Positions 46,241 through 56,399 of a DNA stretch of 64,000 nucleotides are shown in pieces. Made by a program: the position numbers and the translations under genes. The notes under the pieces were generated by a model. That model saw only the letters and a list, made by a program, of their open reading frames with translations, did no database searches and had not been told where the DNA came from. Positions within the stretch are counted from its first letter, which is position 1; the number at the start of each line of letters is the position of its first letter. Origin of the DNA: Aquatica leii (taxonomy: Eukaryota > Arthropoda > Insecta > Coleoptera > Lampyridae); contig CM069433.1 in NCBI GenBank assembly GCA_035610365.1, forward strand, positions 192,580,760 to 192,644,759. Reading direction: 5' to 3'.

Positions 46241-49092
46241 GAATTTATAACGATTTAAAATGCATATTGGTACATTTCCAACTGACGTGTATGCAACTTT
46301 CCACTCAGTCGCGTAATGGTTCAAAATTTCAATTTTCTAATAAGGGATAGCACAAGTTGTAGATACCTATGGGACCGAACGCCATTCTTACGTTAAATTT
46401 TGCAGTAGCGCTCGGTACGGGTAGGATTTTTTTCCATAAATATGCACATTATGTAAATCTTTTTAAGGGAAATTTCGCTAGATGCAGGATTTATAAATCT
46501 CTGCGAAGCCTGCTCGATGTTAATTTTTGTGTTGTCATTGAAACGAAGATCTACTAAAAGTTTGTTATACATTTTGATACACACGTGACTGCGAGTAACA
46601 CGTTTGCATTTTCAGGTCCTTATTTGTTATCCTCATGCTTAATTACTACTAGAATTACGTAAAAGGTTACGAACCGTCCTACGGATGCTACCGAATAGCG
46701 AATGTTGAGCGATGATGAAACTTCTACCACCGTATACTATCTTTTTTTTAGATCTGTAATTTAAGGTATTTATTGTATAATTTGAACATCGATCCATGCG
46801 GGGCCCAGCGATAAAATAAAGCGAAAAGTGCGTGGACGAAATTTACTAGTACGTACCTGTGAGATTATGTTTTTCTCGCATTTCACTTTAGAGTAATTTT
46901 TAGTACTTCCACATCAACAATAAAATTTAAATGATTATTACTTGATATTATGTAACTTCGTTATCATTTGTGTGTCGACTAAATAAATATGAACGATTTA
47001 TGTACTTATATTTAGATGTGTATCGATGAATAGTTTATAAATTTCGAATTCGCTCTCTTTCGCTTCTTCTGTTTCTTGCTGTGATGCAATACTGCTCAAA
47101 ATAAATCGCAGTATTAATTTCGTTCTCGTCCTGTTTTATTATTAACGCACGGTTGTGTTGCGGGTTACCTTTCCCTACCCCATACTTTCTGTTTTCCTCT
47201 ATTCGCAAGGAAAGGTGGCGCAGGGCAACGATTCACCAATCTACTTTGGGTATTCGACCTACTACCATCTCCGATTTAAAACTAGCCAAAAACAGGTGAG
47301 TCAACAAACTAATTTTTTTTATTACTTCTTAATGGCATTAATTCTCAAAGGTAAGTTCCGTGAGAATTGAAGCTACCGGACGAGTTTCTTGGTGAATGAG
47401 AACCTAGAAGCTATTAAACACTGTGTCTTTTTTTGACGCCCTACCGATTTTGTCTACTTGATTTTCTTTTAGCTTCTTTTCTTTGATGTCCAAAAATTCA
47501 CATATCACCTACTGAGCAAACGTTCAAAAATGTAGGAAGCGTAAGGAACAAATTGAAAGACTATGATATACATTTTATTTTAACATGTTAATGTAGAGAA
47601 CTTTGAACAAATATTCGTGAAACGTACATGTTCATTACACAATGATTCAAGTACTGATCATTTCCTTATTTAGTATTAAACATATAAAGCTATATAGCAA
47701 TTAAAGTTTTATATATAAAAAAACGTTCAGTACTCCCTCAAATAAAAAACTTTGTAAAGACATTACAAAAAACGCTAAAATTTTCATAAATCGAATACTG
47801 AAATACAATACATGTAGGCACCACATGTTTAATTACATAAGAAAATATTAGATAATTGATTTGTTTAAGATTATTGGACAGCTATAAATATACATACAAT
47901 TGATTATGGACGTAGAACATTTTCGATGTGTATTATAGACGCTAATTCGACAAATAATGAGCGATACATACATTTTATAAGCTTAAGGTACTAAGAGATA
48001 TGTTAACGACAGCATGGATAGGATTTCTCGAAATCGGGAAGACAAGGAAAGCAATTTGGTTATAGTGAGATTATAACATTCGCAAGGATATGTTTATAAA
48101 TAATTGAAACTTATTATCTACCAACAAATTATAAACTGTGGAAACTTCAACAATGCAAACGCATTTACCTATTCACAATTTAGGCCTTGCGTATAAACCA
48201 ATTTTTTATGTATGTATCACTCACAGCAGTCATTCAAGTCCATACAACGTGAACTTAAAGATTTTTTACAACCAAGTTATATTACTTCTGTTGATTACAA
48301 ATATATAATTGGCACAAAATATATCGCATCGTTATATGTTTAAGTCAAATATACGTTTTTTTTTACGTTACACAATAAAAAATAAGCTAAACAAAAATGA
48401 AATATAATTAGTATAATTTGTACTTTAATTATTTCCAGTACTTTTCAAAGCATTTACAAGCAAAAACTGTATAAGGAATGGACCAATCTAGTATCATTAC
48501 ATCGTAATGATTGAGGTACTAAACGAAACTTACGGAATGTAGGATTTAATCGAACAAAAAAATTCTTAGGCTCACCAACATAGCACCAGGATAAAGCTAA
48601 CACCAAAATAATACAGAAAGCTAAAACTTTAAAATAAATATATATAGTAATTTGTAAAAATATATGTATCTATGCAGTCGACAAAATAATATATCATATG
48701 AAATGGCACCTAAATAGAATGACATTATAACAACTTTTAATCGTGGAACGCTACATATAAATTAACATTGTTTTAACCAGTGCAGTTTTTTTTGTATAAT
48801 TCTTTTTATTGCAAGAAATCTGACTAGCAACAATGACAAAGCTCCTTAATAAACTTCAGGAATTACATAATCCAAACTTCTTACGTACGCAATAGGAAAA
48901 TATCCCACCTAAAAGCAATTTGCCGTTAGCATACACAAGAAGTTGGTTGCAAGACGATAACGTAAAAATTAAAGTCTCAGGGAAATGGAACTAAGAAGTT
49001 GAAAAGGAGTATGTAAGGAACTATAAAATAGTAACGTATGAGGACGGTTGACCATTCGTCCCGTATTTTAGACTTGTCCCACAATATAAACA
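46241..49092. other. AT-rich intergenic DNA
   Basis: Apart from a possible exon at 47220-47295, nothing was recognised. Confidence 0.4.
47220..47295 (+). CDS. Possible internal exon, unknown gene
   Basis: A pyrimidine-rich tract (47166-47213) ends in GCAAG and is followed by 76 bp that are open in two frames, closed by CAGGTGAGT, a strong donor. One frame reads SPIYFGYSTYYHLRF, the other STLGIRPTTISDLKLAK. I recognise neither. There is no partner exon. Confidence 0.2.
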
Positions 49093-49103
49093 TTTTACAT
49101 TAG
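49093..49103. repeat. Target-site duplication of Penelope copy 2 (left)
   Basis: The 11-mer TTTTACATTAG recurs at 50811-50821 directly after the right end. Confidence 0.85.
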
Positions 49104-49202
49104 TATAATAGCGAAGGCTTCCACGGCCGGAATCTATACTAACATTAGAATGTCTTCCGGGTTTGGAGCGTGTCATTGTTGTGGTAACCGAAGTTGCCAA
49201 CG

Positions 49203-49233
49203 TTTCGCCCACTTTCGTAAGGGGCTTCATCAG
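49203..49233 (-). ncRNA. Hammerhead-like core, Penelope copy 2
   Basis: Same CTGATGA, extra A, GCCC/GGGC stem and GAAAC as copy 1. The base before CTGATGA differs (CTCTGATGA rather than CCCTGATGA). Confidence 0.5.
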
Positions 49234-49437
49234 AGCGTGAAATAAATCGCAAAACTCAAACAAGTAATCGAAATCTAACTAAGAACTATTCAAAAGTTAG
49301 GTTACCCACTTGTGAAACAAGCCAAAATCTAAACTCTAAAAAGGTAAGAAAGAAAACGATAACTTGAAAAAGCAAACGAAAATCTAACAAAGAACCACTA
49401 CAGAGTTAGGTAATCAACTTGTGAACTAAGCCAGATT

Positions 49438-49851
49438 CTAAACTCTGTCATCTATAAGACATCTTCCTCGCCACATATCAGATCCCATTTGTATTAACAG
49501 TGGCAAAATGGTTAAGCTCGAGTCTGATTGGGTTACGGTTGATATGGGGCGTGTTTTCAATAAATGACTAATGACCGGGAACCAAAGAAGGGATAGCTCG
49601 AAACCATGATCGCGATTGAAGTTATTGGGGTGTTTGATAATTTCTATGCTTTCTTGGAATTTCGTGTTGAAAAAGAATGGAGATTTGACAATCATCGAAA
49701 CATCGAAATCTATCTTGTGACCTGTAGTAAAATTATGTTCAGCAACCGCAGACTTAGAAATATGCCTTTTCCTTATACAACGATCATGTTCTGAAATGCG
49801 AGTAATGACAGAACGACCGGTTTCACCAATGTAGACAAACCACATGAACAA
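49438..49851 (-). pseudogene. Penelope copy 2 GIY-YIG endonuclease
   Basis: VYIGETGRSVITRISEHDR and the tail with EHNFTTGHKIDF match copy 1. The GVYQIPCSCG half lies in a shifted frame just upstream, so the domain is broken. Confidence 0.85.
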
Positions 49852-49958
49852 GGAATTTGGTATACACTTTGAGATAAAAGTGTAGAAAATTTGTCTTTGG
49901 GAGAAGGAAGGATCTGAGAGATTTTGCCTGTTGAGTTGAATATGGGTTTAATACCATT

Positions 49959-50566
49959 CTAACGAAGAAGTTTCCCTATTTGATCTGTAACCTTGTGAAT
50001 GTAGGGTAAAAAGGCCAATTTCGGGTTGGATTCGGGAGTAGAAATGTCCTTAGGTAATCGAGCACGTGGATGTAGACGGCTATTAATAATTCTATGAATA
50101 TTTTGCTTTACATAACCATTGTCCACTAAGGTTCTAGTAAGATGACGAAGTTCCGAGTCTAGATTCCCAGGTTGGCAAATAGAAAAGGCAAGATGAACCA
50201 AAGATTCATTTGCAGAAAGTTTCTGTGCAGGATGATGATGAGACGAAGCATGAAGGTATCTGTCCGTATGGGTAAGAAGGTAAGGTAAGAATTGATTTTC
50301 GTAACATAATCAATTTGATTCAAAACTACAGTGGCGTTGCCTTTGTCGGCTGGAAGAACAATATTAGGGTTCTTACGAAGACTTTTTAGAGCTGACTCTT
50401 CAGACTTAGAAATGTTGGATTTAGGAATTTTAGATGGTTTAAGGATTTTGCCAGTGTTAATACGAATGGGATCTGAAATGTGGTGAGGAAGATGTCTTAT
50501 AGAAGACTCAACAGCACATAGAATATCTTCTTTAAGAATACGTTTGGGAGCAACCGCAAAATTCAA
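49959..50566 (-). pseudogene. Penelope copy 2 reverse transcriptase pieces
   Basis: The upstream frame (50566-50159) carries RILKEDILCAVESSIRHLP and NIVLPADKGNATVVLNQ, the N-terminal region of Penelope polymerase missing from copy 1. It then jumps to LRLIIILHRNF, a piece of the region after the palm. The downstream frame (50201-49959) continues with GNLDSELRHLTRTLVDNGYV and LAFLPYIHKVTDQIGKLLR. The YVDD-containing palm is gone. Confidence 0.82.
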
Positions 50567-50810
50567 CCCTTAGAGAGCACCGATTCCTGTTCTGAGGTGA
50601 GGACCAATTTAGATAAATTGACAACGGTCTTTAAGGAGTTAGTAGTGGATGAAACTTTACGATACTTGGATTCCAATAATTGAAACTTTTTGATATGATC
50701 TTCAGTGATTAGTCGTAGAGTGTTATCAGACTGCTGGTAAATAATGTTGGCAACTTCGGTTACCACAACAATGACACGGTCCAAACCCGGGAAACATTCT
50801 AATGTTAGTA

Positions 50811-50821
50811 TTTTACATTAG
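50811..50821. repeat. Target-site duplication of Penelope copy 2 (right)
   Basis: Second copy of TTTTACATTAG; see 49093-49103. Confidence 0.85.
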
Positions 50822-51070
50822 GTTTATGATCGAGTATACAATTTACGCAAAGTCTGTTCATATTATAATTATAACGATAAGTGAAGTCAAAATCCGCCAT
50901 TTGTAGGTAGGTCAGTTTGAAAATGGTTGAGTTAGCGACATATTGTGGTGACTCTACCTTAGGAATATCTTATAAACTGTTATTTTATTAATAAATGGCA
51001 TAAATTATAGTGCTTCGGTATTGCGCAAAATACAAAAACGAGTTTGGTAGCAGCTTATATCCGTTACACG

Positions 51071-51125
51071 CATCGACCTGGCAACATCGGAAAGCTACGA
51101 GCTTTCCGTTGTTGCCAGGTCGATG
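51071..51125. repeat. GC-rich hairpin with 26-bp arms
   Basis: Arms 51071-51096 and 51100-51125 are perfect inverted copies except for one T/T mismatch, with a loop of only three bases (ACG). The arms include CATCGACCTGGCAACA. Weak inverted similarity continues outward (about 50995-51215), so it may be the centre of a small foldback element. Confidence 0.85.
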
Positions 51126-51459
51126 GTTACACGAAACGGTTTTGTGCAGGAAACAACCTAAAAATACTTCAAAATTCAAATTAGCGTTGTCAGAGGCCGT
51201 AATTATAACTGTAGTTTCAATAGTGTAATGCCACACCGTCGCAACATGTCAATTCTAAGTTTAACTCCAGTCTGTAGTTTTTTTTTGTTGGTACTTTTAG
51301 TTGTAAGGTTAGTGTGTGTGAATTTTTGGTAAAATGTGATTGCGTTTTTACATGGTGTCTGTGTGTGTTATAGTTTTTGCACCGATTTTGATTTGTTGGA
51401 AACGCTTTGCGTTGTATTTGCATTTTTAAAACGTTCGGTAGTTTGGAAGCAAGTTTAAG

Positions 51460-52010
51460 ATGGCTAACGAAATCGAAATTAAATCTGAAGATTCAGCAAG
51501 AGAGGGCACCGGTTCGGATCGCACAGGTACATACAGTTCAAATGTTCGAGAAACCACAGATAGACGCAAATTTAAATTACCTCAAATAGAATTCAAACGC
51601 TATGATGGTGGCATCAAAGGCTGGTTGGCCTTCTGGGTCCAGTTCTGAAAAGTACATGAAGATGATACTATTGATAATCATGACAAAATAGAGTATTTAG
51701 TATAAGCCACGGTACCAGCCAGTAGGGCTATTCATTTAGTCGAGAGCTATGCCATGGGTGAAAATTACGAAAATATAGTAGAGAGCATGCAAAGCAGATT
51801 TGGTAGGGAAGACCTTCAGATCGAAGTATATGTAAGAGACCTCTTGAAGCTTATTGTAACTAGATTTACTTCAAAATAAAAAATGGATATTGCCACTCTT
51901 TACGATCAAATTGAGACCCAGTTACGAGCACTAGAATCCTTGGGCATAACCCCTGACAAATGTTTGTGCGATGCTATTTCCATTAATAGAATCGTGTTTA
52001 CCAAATGAGT
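51460..52010 (+). pseudogene. BEL/Pao element B gag
   Basis: The frame opens MANEIEIKSEDSAREGTGS, then KFKLPQIEFKRYDGGIKGW and LAFWVQF before a stop. Frames downstream resume with KVHEDDTIDNHDKIEYL, ATVPASRAIHLVESYAMGE and MQSRFGREDLQIEVYVRDLL. These are standard BEL/Pao gag phrases. Confidence 0.8.
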
Positions 52011-53356
52011 TACTGAGGGTTTGACAACGTTCTTCTACGTTTAACGGTTTTGCGGATTCTGAAGAAACTTCATCTCCCCTAGAAGCTCAACTTAAAAAGT
52101 TGATGTTTTTTTCTCAAGCAGGAGGTAGAGAACGAGCAGCGGATAGCTTTAGCAGCTGACGGGTTTGGTTTGTCAGAAAGAACGTCGTCTACCAAAATGG
52201 GGACTAGCGAAGGACATACTAGAAATAACTCATTTTAAAAAACACTTTTTGTGAATTGTGAAATTGTAGGTTGTGTATTTTGCGCTTGGTCTCACAAAAC
52301 GACTTACTCTTAGAAAAAGGATGTACTTTTGGAAAACAAAGCCTGTGTCCGCTGTTTGAAGATAAGCCATAACTCGTGCACATGTGGCAAACATTGGCCA
52401 ACCGGACCAGCATGCAAGTGTTTCTGCAATCTCTACGAGTGACCTTGAAAGGAGTTAATGGTTACTAAATGATTCGATCACTGATCGATAGTGGACCGCA
52501 AAAGTCTTACATCTTAAAGAAAACTGTTACACAACTAGAATACCGACCTAAACGCCAGTATAAAATCGTTCATTGTTTGTTTGGTGGGTCAGAGATTGAA
52601 ACACACGTCGGGTGAACACTTATGGGTAAAATTCCGGCCATTAGTGTACGTTCCAATATCGCTATGACCTATTTGTGAAGAAAGCTACCATAACAGATTT
52701 GTGGGAACTTGAAGCGCTAGGAACGAAGGAACCTTCTGATAGGCGAACTAAGTAGCAAACAGCCGTGGCAGCTAAGGAGCTCTTCTTGCAAACCGTGAAT
52801 GTTAATAAAGATGGGCGTATGAGGTTTGTCTTCCATGGTTAGAGGGCCACCCTTCTCTCTCGACTAACTACAAATTGGTTCAAAATAGGTTAGATTCGGT
52901 TGTCCGTACACTGAAGAATGATTAGCTGTTTGAGCAGTACGAGCGCATTTTTTGTGAGTGAGAAGCGAAGGAATCGTCGAACAAATGGATACATGAGAAT
53001 GTATGAATGTAAACCAAAGTCATTAACTCCCTCGTAGATCGGTTATTAAGGGAAACAGTGCGACAATAAAAACTCGACCTGTATACGATGCGTCTGATCA
53101 CGAAAAGGACAGACCATCGTTAAACCATTACTTGGAGATAGGGTCCAATTTAATAGAACTAATTCCTTCGTTGCTGTTAAGATTCAGAGAAAACAGAATA
53201 GGTGTTGTGTCCGATATGAAGAAAGCATTCCTGCATATCGAGAGGACCAAGAGTTTCTCAATTTTTGTGGATTGATTGCAAGCGCCAAAAGATCATTTTC
53301 CGTCCCAAACGTGTGGTCTTTGGTTTGATTAGTAACCCGTTTCTGCTAGGGACAAC

Positions 53357-54131
53357 GTGGAATACCATCTACCTCGGTGCTCAAAAAGATGCGACGATGC
53401 TGATACTGTTTATTGTAAGGATACTGTAGCAAGGTTGAATCGTAGTTTCTATGTTGATAATTGTGTGACGAGTCTGACAGATGAGGATTCAGCCGCAAGA
53501 TTTGTCAAAGAGTCTGTTGCTATTATGACTGAGGGTAAATTCGAACTGAGAGGGTGGGAGCGTACTCATAGTTTAAGATCAAACCTTTTGGAAGAAAATC
53601 TTGACATTGATAATATGTTGATTACGAAACGTCAAATTCTTTCTATAGCACAGAAAGTTTTCGACCCGATTGGACATACATGTCCATCTACTTTACTACA
53701 TAAGAACTTGAAACCCGCCAGTAGATGATGTCACGGCTCAATCATTCAAACGTTGGATGAAAGATTTGGATCACTTGTCGAAGATTGAGCTATGTCGCTG
53801 TATACTGGTGGGCGACCATGAATCACGTTATTTGAGCATACATACTTTCTGTCATGCGAGCCAAGATGCCTATGTTTGTGTTGTGTTTGTGCGAGTAGTT
53901 TTGCGTGGCAAAGTATCTGTCTTCTTGTTGGCTACCAAAGCTAGAGTAACACCCATAAGAAAATCGAGTTCGAAAATGACTATATCACGTTTAGAGTTGC
54001 TGGCGGCAACCATAGGCGTCCAAATCAGAACCAGAGTGGTGAATTGTCTTTTGAAGAACAAGACGCGACAGAGACGTTCTTTTTCAAATTGGTGCAAAAG
54101 GAAGCGTTTTCTTCTAAAGAGGACAAGATAA
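53357..54131 (+). pseudogene. BEL/Pao element B reverse transcriptase end and RNase H
   Basis: The first frame holds SFYVDNCVTSLTDEDSAARF, with YVDN in place of YVDD, then KFELRGWERT and KVFDPIGHT. The second frame has FCHASQDAYVCVVFVRVV and ATKARVTPIRKSSSKMTISR with LELLAATIG, the RNase H region. Out-of-frame pieces with LNHYLEIGSNLIELIPSLLL near 53110-53175 are the beginning of the polymerase. Confidence 0.82.
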
Positions 54132-54378
54132 TTAGTGGTCTCAATACGATGAGCAAGGTCGTATTCGATTAAGATCTAGGGTGTCTATTAGAGAAGAGAC
54201 CGGAAATTATCGGTTCCCCATTGTGCTTCCTTCTAAGCATCCACTGACTAAGAGCCTTTCATAAACATTCTCGTAAAATCATGCCATGTTGGGACTCAGA
54301 GTATGTTAAGTTTGCTGATAGAGGTTTTGGATCTTAGTCGGTAGACGGACAGTCGGATCAGCTATATCCAAGTGTGAT

Positions 54379-54567
54379 TTGGGCTATGATGACTTATTAA
54401 CCCTTGTTTGCGAGAGCAAAGCAGTTGTTAATGCGAGGCCCTTAACCTACCTTTCGAAAGATGCGTTAAGTCCGTCGATGTTATTGCGCGAGCAAGTGAA
54501 GTGTGTTATACCGGGTTGTGACGCTATAGACAATGCTTCATTGTGTCGAAGCGTGCGTAAAATTTAG
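54379..54567 (+). pseudogene. BEL/Pao element B integrase end
   Basis: The frame carries LTLVCESKAVVNARPLTYLS and the phrase LSPSMLLREQ, which follow the integrase catalytic core in BEL/Pao. The core itself is lost. Confidence 0.7.
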
Positions 54568-54777
54568 ACTTTACGAGAAGAACTTCGGGCTCGATTTCTT
54601 ATTGAGTACCTTGAACAATTGAAGCTTTTGTGTGACAAAAAGACTGATTGTGATTGGCGAGTTAGTGCTTGTCGGCGACGACAACAACAAACATTTAAAC
54701 TGGCCTGGTAAGAATGGCTGAGTTCGTTTGGTTAGAGTAGAAACCGCCACATTTTAGAAATATTTAAGTACGTACAG

Positions 54778-55600
54778 GGTGTTTCACAAAAATATCATAA
54801 CCCAATTTTTTTAAATAGAACACCTTGTATATTTTTGAAGTTTTAGATTCTCTGCTCTATTTAGAATCAATAATGTATAATATTGTATCGCTCTATCATT
54901 AAGCGTTCTAAAGATATTTTAATGCTGAAATAAAGTCAACTTTGGAGCCACGGTGCCAGAACTCGCATGCAAATTTTTAAATATGTTTTGTACCTTCGAT
55001 TATCGATAATAGTCGAGTTTTAAAATAAGTATACAGTGTCAATTTGAAAACTTTGGATTGGGAATATATTTACAACAAAAATATCAAAAATTACAAAAAC
55101 CCGTTTCGACAATACGGAGGAAACTAAACTGATATGGTCAGTGGCACACTCCTGTCTCACGAGCGATAGCACGACAAACCTTGATAATTCGTTGCTGTAA
55201 GTCTTGTAGATTTGCTGGGTTCGTCTTATAAACGATAAATTTGATATGGCCAAACAAAAAGAAATCTAGCGGTGTCAAATCAAGCGATCGGAATGACCAC
55301 TCCCTTGCTCCTCTATGACGAATCCATTTACCTGGATAATGTTCATCTAGCCACTTCGTAGTATTTATTGTTACTTTGAAGTGTGTCATTGTGAAATTTT
55401 ATACGAACTGATTCTTTGAAAAGAATTTGTAAAAATAGTATAATACTCTGTTGCTGAACGAGTTAAAAGACGGAGCCAACAGATCTACGAGACTTGCAGC
55501 AATGAATTATTAACGCTCTTTCTGTTATTGTGTTATGGTAAAAATACTTTGATATAGTTTTCTTTCTGTATGAATTTTGTCCCAGAACATTTACATATAG
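54778..55600 (-). mobile_element. Mariner-type relic 1
   Basis: A CAGGGTGTTTCACAAAAAT start resembles the ends of many insect mariner relatives. A minus-strand frame (55389-55138) gives INTTKWLDEHYPGKWI and SLDLTPLDFFLFGHIK, the last catalytic box of the type with D in third place. Only the last third of the transposase is left. The tail at 55525-55590 recurs at 63448-63512. Confidence 0.68.
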
Positions 55601-56224
55601 ATACATATTAAATTGCATTATCCGTTTTTAACGTTGAGGGAAACGGCTCGTGAAAAATAACGTTGCGCTCACTGAGATCTCCATTTTTAAATATCGTATA
55701 CCATCCTCGTTATAAACGGGTAAATTAATTTCGATTCGTATGTGTTACCTGTGAGAGTTTCGCTGGGGTAAGAATTAACTTCTATTTTTGCGACTCGATT
55801 TGATTTTCTCGTAATTATCGTAACGAATATGACCCGTAGTGTACCCAATGTATCAAATTGGTGGCGCCTGAACGGTGTAACCGACAAAGAAAACATATCA
55901 ACATTCACTACCGTTATCTATCAAATAATTAAGAGTTTGCTCCAGTAATGAAACCGTGGAGTGTCTAGAAGTTTAAACTTATGCGTCAATTTCACCAGTT
56001 TTAGTTTACCATGCCATTTAGAGCATCTTAAATTGGTACAAGTATTTAGCTACTAGTTAACAATACTCGTATTTGTACTTTGCATTTAAATTATTTTAAT
56101 TATCCCCCTCACAATATAACCTCCGTCATACATTTCCTTTTCAGGCAAATGGTCAGCCAAATAAAAAGGATGTAGGTAAAAGGTTAAAACTGACGAAACA
56201 ATAAGAACAAAATAACGCACTTAC
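55601..56224 (-). other. Vav downstream intron or spacer
   Basis: No SH3 continuation was found here. A minus-strand frame at 55760-55880, between TTCAG and a GTAACA, could be an exon but does not resemble Vav. Confidence 0.4.
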
Positions 56225-56399
56225 TTGATTATTCGCTCTTCCTTTCCACCAGCCGCTCCTATACCCCTCCTGGCACAAAACAATTACCTCCTGGCCTTCG
56301 TGAAACGGAAGATGTTCTGGATCTTGTGGATCGAAATCTCTGCACGCAATTGTTCTTAACTGACGATAAGGCCACTCTAATTTGGTATGTTCTTCCAAA
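56225..56399 (-). CDS. Vav: Vav exon: start and body of C-terminal SH3
   Basis: After the acceptor TTGTAG the frame reads LEEHTKLEWPYRQLRTIACR and shows the SH3 marks FHEGQEVIVL and GWWKGRA, ending NNQ before GTAAGT. The last strand (the usual G-x-F-P-x-N-Y) must be in another exon, which was not found. An earlier acceptor in the same tract would break the frame. Confidence 0.9.

Larger units (their letters stand above)
49104..50810 (-). mobile_element. Penelope-like retroelement, copy 2
   Basis: The left terminus matches copy 1 closely. The right terminus is a shorter inverted copy of about 65 bp (50746-50810) that stops at the same CTAATGTTAGTA boundary. The 11-bp duplication on both sides defines the insertion. 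Coding pieces on the minus strand run from the N-terminal reverse transcriptase to the GIY-YIG domain, but the central palm is deleted at about 50260. Confidence 0.88.
51440..54720 (+). mobile_element. Degenerate BEL/Pao element B
   Basis: Gag, then a decayed zinc and protease region, reverse transcriptase, RNase H and part of the integrase follow in order on the plus strand with many stops. It differs in sequence from the BEL copies at 27-32 kb, so it is another lineage. LTRs were not recognised. Confidence 0.8.

Noticed and set aside
46369..46584. Two opposing 62-63 codon frames
   Set aside because: No motif on either strand; chance.
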